Shown here one piece after another: positions 24,949 through 33,347 of a DNA stretch of 64,000 nt. The position numbers were made by a program, and so were the translations under genes. Location: contig NZLU01000067.1 in assembly GCA_002692725.1 (NCBI GenBank), positions 310,001-374,000 of the forward strand. Direction: 5' to 3'. Origin of the DNA: Ponticaulis sp. (GTDB lineage Bacteria; Pseudomonadota; Alphaproteobacteria; Caulobacterales; Hyphomonadaceae). The notes under the pieces are model-generated. The model was given only the letters and a program-made list of their open reading frames with translations. It was not told where the DNA came from and ran no database searches. Position 1 is the first letter of the stretch; every line of letters begins with the position of its first letter.

Positions 24949-25716
24949 ATGTTAACCCAAATGCTCAGAAGCGCGCTGCTAGCGACAGCGCTTATAGGTG
25001 CCAGCGCCGCAACAGCCCCGGCCTTTGCGCAAGTGACCGGCGTTCCCACCGGCATCGAACAAACCTGGACCGATCATTCATGGACCGCTCCGGATGGCAC
25101 CGTCTTTCATTATGTCGAACAGGGTGAAGGCACGCCTGTCATCCTCATTCACGGCTTCACCTCCTCTGCCATCGGCAATTGGTTCCGCCCGGGCGTTGCG
25201 CAAAAGATCGCCACCACAAACCGTGTGATCGCGCTCGACATGCGCGGCCATGGCGATACCGGCCCCAGCCCGGAAGATTCCGATGGCACCATGATCCAGG
25301 ATGTCGTGGACTTCATGGATCATCTCCGCATCGATAAAGCCCATATCGCAGGCTACTCGATGGGCGGAGCCACCACAGCTGGCCTTATGCGTGAAGCCCC
25401 CGAACGCTTCATCACAGCCGGCCCGCTGGGGATTGGTATTCGCAAAGCAGACGAAGAACCTGCAGCCACGCCGGCACGAGCGCCCAAGGGCGCGCCCAAT
25501 CCAAGTCAGGATGTCGACCTCACTCAGATCGATTTCCCGGTCATTGCCATTAATGGCTCTGATGATCGCCCTATCCCCAAGACCGAGCGCATGTGGCGCG
25601 AGCTCAAAAACTTCCAGATGGTCGTCATTCCGGGCCGCCATCATATGAATGCGGTCAGCCATCCGGGTTTCGGTGAAGCGCTGCACAAATTCATCGTGTC
25701 ACACAATCCGAAGTAA
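24949..25716 (+). CDS. Exported alpha/beta-hydrolase
   Basis: A 255-residue protein with a signal peptide (residues 1-26, SALLATALIGASAATAPAFA). VILIHGFTSSAIGNWF is the oxyanion-hole loop, ALDMRGHGDTGPSP follows, and AGYSMGGATTAGL carries the nucleophile Ser in G-x-S-x-G. A late GSDDRPIPKTERM gives the acid and PGRHHMNAVSHPG the His, so the triad is complete. Substrate unknown; esters or lactones are likely in the periplasm. The ATG is preceded by two copies of AGAGGGAGGAAA (24921-24932 and 24934-24945), the second ideally placed as a ribosome site. Confidence 0.86.
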   Translation: MLTQMLRSALLATALIGASAATAPAFAQVTGVPTGIEQTWTDHSWTAPDGTVFHYVEQGEGTPVILIHGFTSSAIGNWFRPGVAQKIATTNRVIALDMRGHGDTGPSPEDSDGTMIQDVVDFMDHLRIDKAHIAGYSMGGATTAGLMREAPERFITAGPLGIGIRKADEEPAATPARAPKGAPNPSQDVDLTQIDFPVIAINGSDDRPIPKTERMWRELKNFQMVVIPGRHHMNAVSHPGFGEALHKFIVSHNPK

Positions 25717-25726
25717 TATGCGATAC

Positions 25727-25749
25727 GGGCCGGGTCAAAACCCCGGCCC
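25727..25749. terminator. Convergent hairpin between hydrolase and aminotransferase genes
   Basis: GGGCCGGG at 25727-25734 and CCCGGCCC at 25742-25749 form an 8-bp perfect stem with a 7-base loop in the 38-base gap between two convergent stop codons. No long T-run follows, but the position suggests a shared terminator. Confidence 0.55.
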
Positions 25750-25754
25750 CTGGC

Positions 25755-26894
25755 TCAACGCGCCGCCATGAATGCCTGAAGCCGCGAAAGGCCTTCTTCA
25801 ATATCCGCCGTCGACCGCGCATAGGAGAACCGCAAGGTCTGCCGTCCGCGCGCCGGGTCGAAATCCACACCCGGCGTTACGGAAACGCCCGCCTTCTCCA
25901 ATATCTCAAACGCGAAGGCGTGGCTGTCCCCTGTGAAGTCCGACACATCCGCATACACGTAAAACGCTCCATCAGGCGGCGCGATCTTCGTAAAGCCTGC
26001 CTTGGGCAGCCCCTCCATCATCAGCGCACGGTTCTTGCGGTACACCTCGATATTGGCTTGCAGCTCATCTGTGCAATCCATGGCGTGCAGCGCCACAACC
26101 TGGCTCGCATGCGGGGGACAAATGAAGAAATTCTGCGCCAGCCGCTCCACCTGCCGGAGATGATCTTCCGGCACCACCATCCAGCCAATCCGCCAGCCCG
26201 TCATGGAAAAATACTTCGAAAACGAGTTGATGACATAGCAGTCATCGCTCACCTCTAGCGCACTCACCGCGCGGCGCTCATACTCCACGCCGTGATAAAT
26301 CTCATCTGAAATAAAGGCCGTGTCCTGCGCCGCACACGCTTCCATCAGCGCCGTCAGAGCTGGCTTGTCCAGCATGGTGCCTGCCGGATTGGTTGGCGAG
26401 GCGACCAGCAATCCATCAAGATCAGTTGTCAAATCTTCAGGCGCAGGCTGATAGCGGTTCGCAAACGACGTCTCGATCATCACACACTCAAGCCCCAGAG
26501 CCTGCAAGATCGCCTTATAGCTGGGATAGCCCGGCGCCCCAATACCAACCCGCGCGCCCACATCAAACAAAGATGTAAAGGCCAGCGTAAACCCGGCAGA
26601 AGACCCGGTCGTGATCACCACCCGGTCCGGGTTCAGATCCAGCCCATACCACTCGCCATAGAGCCGCGCGATCCGCTTGCGCAGGCTCAATAGCCCCAGC
26701 GCCGTCGTATACCCCAAAGGCCCAGCCGTCATCGCCTCGGCCAGCTTCTCCCTGGCCATTATTGGCGCGCCCGTTCCCGGCTGCCCCACTTCCATATGAA
26801 TGATATGACGCCCTGCCGCTTCCGCACGCGCCGCCGCTTCCATAACATCCATGACGATGAAGGGGGCCACATTGCCGCGTGTTGAAAGTTTCAT
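25755..26894 (-). CDS. Class I/II pyridoxal-phosphate aminotransferase
   Basis: A 379-residue fold type I aminotransferase. MEVGQPGTGAPIMAREKLAE and YTTALGLLSLRKRIARLYGE open the domain, VASPTNPAGTMLDKPAL gives the conserved N-P-x-G, DEIYHGVEYE the PLP-ring Asp and Tyr, and SFSKYFSMTGWRIGWMV the Schiff-base lysine; LRFSYARS holds the carboxylate-binding Arg. Probably an aspartate or aromatic amino acid aminotransferase; substrate not resolved. ATG 26894 (MKLSTRGNVAPF) matches the family start; the frame stays open to 26954. It is divergent from ispG with a 101-base gap. Confidence 0.88.
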   Translation of the reverse strand: MKLSTRGNVAPFIVMDVMEAAARAEAAGRHIIHMEVGQPGTGAPIMAREKLAEAMTAGPLGYTTALGLLSLRKRIARLYGEWYGLDLNPDRVVITTGSSAGFTLAFTSLFDVGARVGIGAPGYPSYKAILQALGLECVMIETSFANRYQPAPEDLTTDLDGLLVASPTNPAGTMLDKPALTALMEACAAQDTAFISDEIYHGVEYERRAVSALEVSDDCYVINSFSKYFSMTGWRIGWMVVPEDHLRQVERLAQNFFICPPHASQVVALHAMDCTDELQANIEVYRKNRALMMEGLPKAGFTKIAPPDGAFYVYADVSDFTGDSHAFAFEILEKAGVSVTPGVDFDPARGRQTLRFSYARSTADIEEGLSRLQAFMAAR

Positions 26895-26995
26895 GGCGCG
26901 ATCTCCTGCCAATAATGAAGTTCGCCCCATACTCCCGTCTTTACCTCGCCGCAATGAGCCTCCATGTAAGACCCGTGAAACGAAGGTGAATTCGC

Positions 26996-28123
26996 ATGCA
27001 CGAGATACGCCCCTGGCGTCAGATTGAGCGCCGCAAATCCCGGCAGATCATGGTCGGCAACATTCCCGTCGGCGGCGATGCCCCGATTGCCGTGCAAACC
27101 ATGACGAACACCCCGACAGAAGATGCCGAGGCCACGCTCGCGCAAATCCGCGCCGCCGCAGAAGCGGGCGCTGATATTGTCCGCGTCTCCTGCCCGACCC
27201 CGGAATCCACCGCCGCGATGAAAGCCATCTGCGCAGGCAGCCCGGTGCCCATCGTTGCCGATATCCATTTCCATTATAAGCGCGGCATTGAGGCCGCCGA
27301 TGCAGGCGCGGCTTGTCTCCGCATCAATCCCGGCAATATCGGCACGCCGGACCGCGTGCGCGAAGTCATCGCAGCAGCTCGCGCCAATGGCTGCTCGATC
27401 CGGATTGGCGTCAATGGCGGCAGCCTGGAGCGCCACCTCCTCGAAAAATACGGCGAGCCCTGCCCTGATGCCATGGTGGAATCCGCGCTCGACCATGCCC
27501 GCATTCTCGATGACCATGGCTTTCACGACTATAAAATCTCAGTCAAAGCCTCCGATATGTTCCTCACCGTCGCGGCCTATCAACAACTCGCCGAACAGAC
27601 CGACGCGCCCCTTCATCTCGGGATCACTGAGGCGGGCGGCCTTCGCACTGGCACGGTGAAATCCTCCATCGGCATGGGCTCGCTCCTCTGGGCGGGCATT
27701 GGCGACACCATCCGCGTTTCCCTCTCGGCAGACCCGGTTGAGGAAGTCAAAGTCGGCTTTGAAATGCTGAAATCGCTGGGCCTCCGCACCCGCGGCGTGA
27801 ACATTGTCGCTTGCCCGTCTTGCGCGCGTCAGGGCTATGACGTCATCAAAACCGTCGAAACGCTTGAGGCGCGCCTTGCCCATATCTCAGAGCCGATCTC
27901 GCTCTCCATTATTGGCTGCGTCGTCAACGGCCCGGGCGAAGCCGCCCTCACCGATATGGGCTTTACCGGCGGCGGCAAGGAAGCCGGCATGATGTATATG
28001 GCAGGCCGCCCCGACCATAAGGTTTCCAACGCTGACATGATCGACCACATCGTCTCCGAGGTCGAAAAAAAAGCCGAAGCCATGCGGCAGGCGAAAGAAG
28101 CTGAGGAAGTGGCGGCGGAGTGA
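26996..28123 (+). CDS. ispG: 4-hydroxy-3-methylbut-2-enyl-diphosphate synthase (flavodoxin)
   Basis: A 375-residue [4Fe-4S] enzyme of the non-mevalonate isoprenoid pathway, making HMBPP from the cyclic diphosphate. [20 protein letters not shown] at the start, [39 protein letters not shown] with two cluster cysteines and [20 protein letters not shown] with the third and the N-G-P-G-E motif are all present. Length is typical for the compact bacterial form. Its stop overlaps the start of the small gene downstream (GTGA). Confidence 0.96.
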   Translation: MHEIRPWRQIERRKSRQIMVGNIPVGGDAPIAVQTMTNTPTEDAEATLAQIRAAAEAGADIVRVSCPTPESTAAMKAICAGSPVPIVADIHFHYKRGIEAADAGAACLRINPGNIGTPDRVREVIAAARANGCSIRIGVNGGSLERHLLEKYGEPCPDAMVESALDHARILDDHGFHDYKISVKASDMFLTVAAYQQLAEQTDAPLHLGITEAGGLRTGTVKSSIGMGSLLWAGIGDTIRVSLSADPVEEVKVGFEMLKSLGLRTRGVNIVACPSCARQGYDVIKTVETLEARLAHISEPISLSIIGCVVNGPGEAALTDMGFTGGGKEAGMMYMAGRPDHKVSNADMIDHIVSEVEKKAEAMRQAKEAEEVAAE

Positions 28124-28494
28124 AGCATCTCGACGATTCCCGTCTGCTTCGTGCGCGTTTCGGTGCCTTGTTGGAAGACATCCAGATCTCAACACGAAAG
28201 CTTTGGTGGCTCGGCCTCGTCGCTATAATGCTGGTCATTTTAATGGGTTGGAAGTTGCTTTCGACCTCCACTTCTCTTCCGGCGCAACAAGCAGAAATTC
28301 TGTCCATCCACCGGGAACAAACCGATGGCGGCCCACCTGAAGACTACGCAAGTGTCAGACTTGAATCGGGCACAATCGCTACGATTTCACTCCTGCCCTT
28401 CGAACATAAAACCGGAGACGTGATCTCCGTTTGCTCTGTAAAACGGAAATTTTTCCTGCAAGCCGTGTTTCACCAGAAATGTCCTTCCGGATAA
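28120..28494 (+). CDS. Single-pass membrane protein, hypothetical (124 aa)
   Basis: A GTG at 28120 overlaps the ispG stop in the tetranucleotide GTGA, so translation is probably coupled. The protein has a basic N-terminal segment (about 1-27), one transmembrane helix ([20 protein letters not shown], about 28-47) and a small beta-rich periplasmic part ([36 protein letters not shown]). The closing part resembles an OB- or SH3-like strand order but no family is recognised. Downstream lie palindromic repeats, so it ends the operon. Confidence 0.62.
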   Translation: MKHLDDSRLLRARFGALLEDIQISTRKLWWLGLVAIMLVILMGWKLLSTSTSLPAQQAEILSIHREQTDGGPPEDYASVRLESGTIATISLLPFEHKTGDVISVCSVKRKFFLQAVFHQKCPSG

Positions 28495-28533
28495 TTCTGT
28501 AAAACCGCTATGGAGTAGCTCCGCACAAACAGT

Positions 28534-28630
28534 GTTATCCCCACCTGTCCCTCCCCTTTTCAAGGGGAGGAGTCGCATTCGGCACGGCGCCACTCTCCCC
28601 CTTGAAAAGGGGGAGCTGGAGGGGGATAAC
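28534..28630. repeat. Imperfect inverted-repeat element (about 97 bp)
   Basis: The ends are GTTATCC and GGATAAC, and each arm contains a run of C followed by TTTTCAAGGGG or its complement. The unit can fold into one long stem or two short ones. A related half-copy lies at 28855-28890. Elements of this kind with no coding capacity are usually dispersed, mobilised in trans or REP-derived; no transposase is nearby. Confidence 0.6.
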
Positions 28631-28650
28631 CCACTAGCCGGGGGCACCAA

Positions 28651-28830
28651 ATGTCAGACGATCAGGACAATCGCTTCCACGCATTCGTGCGAAAGTCAGC
28701 AACGACGAAGCGCGCCAGAGACGCCTTCTTCAATTTCAAAGGCATTATTACACACCGCACCCCGGTCTCTGCCATCGATGACAGCCTCGATGGTGTCATA
28801 GAAGGCATCAGCTATGTCATCGCTGAATGA
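28651..28830 (+). CDS. Small hypothetical protein (59 aa)
   Basis: ATG at 28651 to TGA at 28828-28830 gives a 59-residue protein: a polar, basic first half (SDDQDNRFHAFVRKSATTKR) then ARDAFFNFKGIITHR and an acidic-hydrophobic end (AIDDSLDGVIEGISYVIAE). The composition looks like a real soluble protein rather than a random frame, and it fills the space between two repeat units. A ribosome site is weak (GGGGGCACCAA). No family recognised. Confidence 0.38.
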   Translation: MSDDQDNRFHAFVRKSATTKRARDAFFNFKGIITHRTPVSAIDDSLDGVIEGISYVIAE

Positions 28831-28854
28831 AAACTGGAGCTTGGAATAAACTGA

Positions 28855-28890
28855 GTAACCCCACCTCACCCCTCCCCCGAAAAGGGGAGG
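28855..28890. repeat. Half-copy of the palindromic repeat
   Basis: GTAACCCCACCTC followed by CCCTCCCCCGAAAAGGGGAGG repeats the left arm of the element at 28534-28630 with a shorter loop, and by itself forms a CCTCCCC/GGGGAGG hairpin. The rest of the gap to 29040 (about 150 bases) is A+T-richer and shows no further repeat or gene. Confidence 0.5.
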
Positions 28891-29040
28891 CCGCATAGAG
28901 AAACGCTTCCTATAATCCTCCCGAAACACGCTGAAGTTTTGCTTCAGGTTTTGGACGCGACCTCAAAACTTCCCTTTAATTCAATAAGTTGACCCACATC
29001 AAAAGAAACGACGGGTCGAAAACAAGCTGGGGACGAATCA

Positions 29041-30018
29041 ATGCAGTTTATGAAACGGGCGGGATCGCCAGGGGCGGCCCTTGCGGGCCTTTTGATTTTA
29101 CTCAGCGGTATGGTCACCTCCAGCGCTGAGCCTGCAAACTATCAGGCTCAGCTCATCTCGCGGTGTGATTCCGGCGAAGGCCTTGCCTGCGCGATACTCG
29201 GTTCACGATTGCAATCCGGAAATGATGGTGAGGTCGACATGGCCGTCGCCCGCACGGCCTATAAACGCGCATGCGAAATCGGGCATCTCTCGGCCTGTCC
29301 GAACATTGCGCGGTTCCAGCGTCAGGGCTATGGCGGCCCCAAAGACGCCGCAGCCGCACGCCAATCCCTTATCCTTGGCTGCAATGGCAATGATGACGAT
29401 TCCTGCCGAACTCTGGGCAATATGTATAAGGATGGCTTTGGCGGCCCACAAAACTATGCGCTCGCGGCTGAGGCGTATGACAAAGCCTGCAAGGCCGGAA
29501 AGACCTGGATTTGTGACAAGTTCGAGGAGATGCGTAGCAAAGCCGCGGCGCAGGCACCCAAGACGCTCCCGGCGCCTCAACCAGCCCCTGCTCAGGACTA
29601 TTATGCCTCGCTCTATGAAATCTCTATTGCCGGACACATCGCCAATTGTGAGCTTGGCGTCAAAAACAAGATATTCGAGCGTAAGATGCTGGAGTCCTGC
29701 CAAGTAGGCTCCAAGGCCGCGCATGAACAATACATTGAATTTCTGGGCAGGGATGACAGCTTCGACAGTAAGCGTACCGGCGTTCAGGCCTTAGCGACAG
29801 CACGCGCCTATCTGACGTTCGCCGAGTATTTGAAGTTTATGTATGACCGGAACAAAAATCCGGACTCTGTTAATTTCGCCTGCGTAAACAAGCCGGTCGG
29901 CGTAGATAAGCTCTGGCCAGATCCAAATGCTCCTGTTCCCCCCAGCCTCGAAACAGAACATGCAAGACTCAAGGGTCGTTTTGAACAGCTCGATCAATGG
30001 TGTGACAGCTTTGAGTGA
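29041..30018 (+). CDS. Secreted Sel1-like repeat protein
   Basis: A 325-residue protein with a signal peptide (about 1-29, ending near TSSAEPAN). Residues 40-170 hold about four Sel1-type helical hairpins with regularly spaced cysteines: ISRCDSGEGLACAILGSRLQ, RACEIGHLSACPNIARFQRQ, CNGNDDDSCRTLGNMYKDGF, ACKAGKTWICDKFEEM. The C-terminal 140 residues are a separate, unrecognised region with four more cysteines. Sel1 repeats bind partner proteins; exported cysteine-paired versions resemble Hcp-type proteins. It shares style with the 8553-9653 protein and may be a distant relative. Confidence 0.78.
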   Translation: MQFMKRAGSPGAALAGLLILLSGMVTSSAEPANYQAQLISRCDSGEGLACAILGSRLQSGNDGEVDMAVARTAYKRACEIGHLSACPNIARFQRQGYGGPKDAAAARQSLILGCNGNDDDSCRTLGNMYKDGFGGPQNYALAAEAYDKACKAGKTWICDKFEEMRSKAAAQAPKTLPAPQPAPAQDYYASLYEISIAGHIANCELGVKNKIFERKMLESCQVGSKAAHEQYIEFLGRDDSFDSKRTGVQALATARAYLTFAEYLKFMYDRNKNPDSVNFACVNKPVGVDKLWPDPNAPVPPSLETEHARLKGRFEQLDQWCDSFE

Positions 30019-30117
30019 CCTTTGGATGCTGAGAATACTGGAGTGAAGGGGCACAAGTCAGTGTCTCTATCTCACCGCTGACACGTGATCATCTGCCATA
30101 GAGAAGTTGAAGACTAG

Positions 30118-30831
30118 CGCGTCGTCAATTGGAACATCGAACGCCACGCGCCACTGTCATGGCAGTCTAAATCGCTGCTATCAGAAATTTCAGATCTGGC
30201 CCCTGATATTGTATGCCTCACCGAAGCGCATGAAGGATCCACGAGCAGCTTGGGCGGCCATGAAATTTCGGCAGCCGGTATTCCCTGGAGTCCACACAGC
30301 GAAACTGAACGAAAAGTGGTTTTGTGGTCACGCTCACAATGGGGAGATGTGCAATGTCCGGAAGACATCGCCGCGTTTGGCGGCGTTATATCCGGCGAGA
30401 CCGAAGCCAATGGCATTCGCTATCGCGTCATCGGTCTTTGCATTCCTTATGCGAGTGCATCACCCTTGGGCCAGCACCCCAAACGTCGAATGTGGGAACA
30501 GCATAAGGATTTTCTGAACGCACTCTCATTATATATTCCCTCTCTCGACCTCTCAGTGCCAACCATAACTCTCGGCGATTTCAACCGAACCATACCAAGC
30601 AGCTGGGGCTCGAAATCTGCATACGCTTATCTTATTGAGATTTTGACTGATTTCGCCGTTCTGACCGCGGGTTTGGCTGATGAGCAAGGCAAGCGCAGTG
30701 TCGATCATATTTGCGTCAATTTCGACTATAGCAAGCTTGAGATTGCATCGCTTTGGCGAGGTGCAGAGAATGGAAAGAAAAGGTCTGACCATTCTGGTGT
30801 TTTCATAAACATCTTACCTGCAGTGAAATGA
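30118..30831 (+). CDS. Endonuclease/exonuclease/phosphatase-family protein lacking a normal start codon
   Basis: The frame from 30118 encodes a complete EEP core: RVVNWNIERH (metal-site Asn), IVCLTEAHEG (metal-site Glu), TITLGDFNRTI and KRSDHSGVF (Asp-Asn and Asp-His pairs). The family cleaves nucleic-acid or other phosphodiesters with Mg2+. The beginning expected is Met-Arg-Val-Val-Asn-Trp, but the codon before Arg is TAG (30115-30117) and no ATG, GTG or TTG occurs until TTG 30250, which would lose the Asn and Glu. Either the start codon has mutated, or an atypical start is used. The remainder is undamaged, so inactivation, if real, is recent. Confidence 0.66.
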   Translation, partial: RVVNWNIERHAPLSWQSKSLLSEISDLAPDIVCLTEAHEGSTSSLGGHEISAAGIPWSPHSETERKVVLWSRSQWGDVQCPEDIAAFGGVISGETEANGIRYRVIGLCIPYASASPLGQHPKRRMWEQHKDFLNALSLYIPSLDLSVPTITLGDFNRTIPSSWGSKSAYAYLIEILTDFAVLTAGLADEQGKRSVDHICVNFDYSKLEIASLWRGAENGKKRSDHSGVFINILPAVK

Positions 30832-30881
30832 CAGCCGACTCAATCGTAAAAGCAGATTTCCGATCTGAGCGAGAATGACAG

Positions 30882-31274
30882 CTAAGTCTCCCTAAAGGTG
30901 AAAAACTTGTTCAGTAGAAAAAACACCACTGTATAAGCTGCCATGGCACACAGTTGCGCCAGATAGGCCGGAAAATACTTTAACGCAAAATATAAAATGC
31001 CCTGATTGATTGAAAAGGCCACCAAAAATGACACCACGTAAGAAACGATCGATGTCGCGGTGAGTTTTCCGGATTTAAATACAACGCGCTGATAGAGTAT
31101 AAAAGCGACTGACAGCGCCAGGAGATATCCGATTACATTCGAGATATAGGGATTGAGGCCGAAAAGCAGGAGACAAACAAGAAATGTTCCATAACCAATT
31201 GCCGTATTAAGCAACCCAACAACAACGAAGCCGGCCAATTCGAAAATAAGCTTACGTTGTTCGCTTGAAAGCAT
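30882..31274 (-). CDS. GtrA-family membrane protein
   Basis: A 130-residue protein with four transmembrane helices (LAGFVVVGLLNTAIGYGTFL, ISNVIGYLLALSVAFILY, IVSYVVSFLVAFSINQGILY, LCAMAAYTVVFFLLNKFFTF). GFVVVGLLNTAIGYG and the closing LLNKFFTF are signatures of GtrA, thought to flip or hold undecaprenyl-phosphate sugars for polysaccharide modification. The ATG at 31274 overlaps the preceding glycosyltransferase stop (a GTG at 31277 is also possible). It is last in a five-gene operon of A+T-rich DNA. Confidence 0.88.
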   Translation of the reverse strand: MLSSEQRKLIFELAGFVVVGLLNTAIGYGTFLVCLLLFGLNPYISNVIGYLLALSVAFILYQRVVFKSGKLTATSIVSYVVSFLVAFSINQGILYFALKYFPAYLAQLCAMAAYTVVFFLLNKFFTFRET

Positions 31275-32215
31275 CACAAGCGACCATAGCGTTCGACGAT
31301 GTAGTTCGCTCCGGATTTGCCTTCATCCAGAATGACGTAAAGTGTTCTCAGGATCGCATAGATGGCGAGATTTGTGATGAACAATCCGCCTGACATCAAG
31401 ACTACCAAAAAAGCCCAGCCAGGAACATAAGCTTCTTCTTGTCCGAAGATATTGCGCCCTAAAAACCGCACCAATATCGCGTTCAGTGCTGACAAAAAAC
31501 AGACGCTTCCCATCAACCAAAGCGCGGCTTTTCCGATAATGAGAGGGAAATTCGTCTGTCTGACCAAAGCCCCCCAAGCCAGCCTTTGCTCATTCCTCGC
31601 CGTCCGTCGCCGATCCGTGGCTTTCTGCGAAACGTTTATGAATTGGGGGATGTAGCCGCTGGCAAAAGCAGCCTCATTAAAGAAGGTCGTTGCGGTCCAA
31701 TTGCGAATTATAGCGTTTAACGCTCGACGAGAAATCAGAAAGGACCGCGTCGCATAAAGATCTATGGGGGTTTCCCCAAAGCGGCTCAGGAACTTATAGA
31801 AAAGCCCCCGCTGCCAAGGTCTGCTTCGCGCCGCCAGAGGATTGCGGACATAGGTGATATCAACGCCAGTTTGTGCAAGCTCATAGAGCGGTACGATCTG
31901 CTTTTCGACATCAGTTATCCCCACATCGACGACAAACGTGTAATCACCGTTGGCGCGCTCCAATCCGGCAAGCAGAGCGACGTCGATCACAGTTTCAGTT
32001 GCCATGGCCAAAACATAGCAATTGAGGCGATCTTCATCCGGAATATTCAGGTCAGATAGCGCCAATCCGGAACGATTATCGACAAGAATAATTTCATAAT
32101 CGGCAAATTCATTCTTCACGCATCGGATGACTGAGTTCACCCGCTCTTCAGTCTCTGAAACAGAGGTAAACTTTTCTATGGGAAAGACTACGCTGATGAA
32201 GTTACTGGATGGCAT
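31274..32215 (-). CDS. Family 2 glycosyltransferase with C-terminal membrane helices
   Basis: A 313-residue protein, GT-A fold at about 1-210 and two membrane helices near 225-290 (FPLIIGKAALWLMGSVCFLS, WAFLVVLMSGGLFITNLAIY), the GtrB/DPM1-like arrangement for building polyprenyl-phosphate sugars. Sequence is degenerate: SVVFPIEKFTSVSETEERVN opens it and DYEIILVDNRSG replaces the usual D-D-x-S-x-D, while the expected D-x-D appears as VVDVGITDVE. Catalytic competence is therefore uncertain. ATG 32215 lies inside the end of the FAD gene, consistent with the tight operon; the frame continues upstream without ribosome support. Confidence 0.78.
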   Translation of the reverse strand: MPSSNFISVVFPIEKFTSVSETEERVNSVIRCVKNEFADYEIILVDNRSGLALSDLNIPDEDRLNCYVLAMATETVIDVALLAGLERANGDYTFVVDVGITDVEKQIVPLYELAQTGVDITYVRNPLAARSRPWQRGLFYKFLSRFGETPIDLYATRSFLISRRALNAIIRNWTATTFFNEAAFASGYIPQFINVSQKATDRRRTARNEQRLAWGALVRQTNFPLIIGKAALWLMGSVCFLSALNAILVRFLGRNIFGQEEAYVPGWAFLVVLMSGGLFITNLAIYAILRTLYVILDEGKSGANYIVERYGRL

Positions 32216-33347
32216 CGTACAGATTCTCCACTTCGTAGATCGAATTGATTTTACCCGAAAACACATAAGCAAAAAGAGGCTCTGACTTGGCGATACGAAC
32301 GTCTGTCGGACGCGCATCATCGACAAATGAACTCTTGAGTTTGGCTTTCACCGTATAAATGGAACCGTGACTGTAAAGTCCGACGTCGTTCCGCACGTAC
32401 AGCCTGAGCTGGCGCAGCATTTTGTCGAGATTGCTTCGAGGTCTGGCGAAACAGTTTGTACAACTACGAACCGCTTCGGGTGAACAATCGCTTCGGTATT
32501 TCTGGCAGTTGAATGTTGGGTTCTTCTCATAACTAACTGCATGATGCGTATAGAGCACTGAGCTCAGCGAGTGAAATGACGACAGCCCGTAGGGCATTAC
32601 CGACATGTATGGACCATCCATCACCGTCAGTCCGATATTGTTCATCGCGGACCCGTGAAGCAATGCGATTTCAGAAATTTCGTGACTGATCTCGATTTCA
32701 TCTATGCCAAAAATATGGTTTACCGCGTTGATATTTGTATAGGTCGCATTAAAAACGTTCTGCACACGGATAGATTTTTTCTCTCCATCAACGCGCGCCA
32801 GATTTACCACCCAATCAACTCCGTCAACTTCGGCTGCTTCTGGCCAACATCCATTGAGACAAGTGACTGCGCTGTCTTTGAGACGGTTTAAATAATGCGT
32901 GCGGATCAGAAACGGGTCAAATGAGTATTCGGTTGTTCGGAATAATGCCTCAAACCTGTTCTGATTGAACAAGTCCGGACGCGCGACCTCATAGCAAGGG
33001 ATCTTTAGATAATCGCAAAATCGCTGAAACTGCTCAGCAGAAGTCAGAGACCCTTGGCGATCAATACCATAGTACTTTTCGATATCTCGATTAATGAACG
33101 CGTTATGCTCGGCTTCGAAACGGCTCCTATGGTCATTTGCCAATTTGGCGGTGGCGATACTGCGAGGGTAATGATACCCAAAATGCACTCGCGCCTGATT
33201 GACAATGCTGGCTTTCTTCCACGGCGTCACTTCTCGGTCAACGAGTAGTACTTTCAAGCCTTTTTCTGAGAAATAGAGTGCTGCATAGGCTCCGAAAAGC
33301 CCAGAACCGACAACCAGAAAGTCGTACGTTTCGATGTCAGAATTCAC
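32202..33347 (-). CDS. FAD-dependent oxidoreductase (DAO-like)
   Basis: A 381-residue flavoprotein opening with YDFLVVGSGLFGAYAALYFS, the G-x-G-x-x-G FAD-binding loop, then VLLVDREVTPWKKASIVNQA; the middle is unlike well-known amino-acid oxidases and contains a cysteine cluster (RSDCSPEAVRSCTNCFARPR). The family oxidises C-N or C-O bonds. A GTG start overlaps the aldo/keto reductase stop (GTGA at 33344-33347). In an operon of glycosyltransferases and GtrA, it probably modifies a sugar or a polyprenyl-linked intermediate; this is inference from context. Confidence 0.8.
   Translation of the reverse strand: MNSDIETYDFLVVGSGLFGAYAALYFSEKGLKVLLVDREVTPWKKASIVNQARVHFGYHYPRSIATAKLANDHRSRFEAEHNAFINRDIEKYYGIDRQGSLTSAEQFQRFCDYLKIPCYEVARPDLFNQNRFEALFRTTEYSFDPFLIRTHYLNRLKDSAVTCLNGCWPEAAEVDGVDWVVNLARVDGEKKSIRVQNVFNATYTNINAVNHIFGIDEIEISHEISEIALLHGSAMNNIGLTVMDGPYMSVMPYGLSSFHSLSSVLYTHHAVSYEKNPTFNCQKYRSDCSPEAVRSCTNCFARPRSNLDKMLRQLRLYVRNDVGLYSHGSIYTVKAKLKSSFVDDARPTDVRIAKSEPLFAYVFSGKINSIYEVENLYDAIQ

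Noticed and set aside
28534..28630. Possible insertion sequence
   Set aside because: The palindromic unit is under 100 bases and no transposase or target duplication can be seen, so it is kept only as a repeat.
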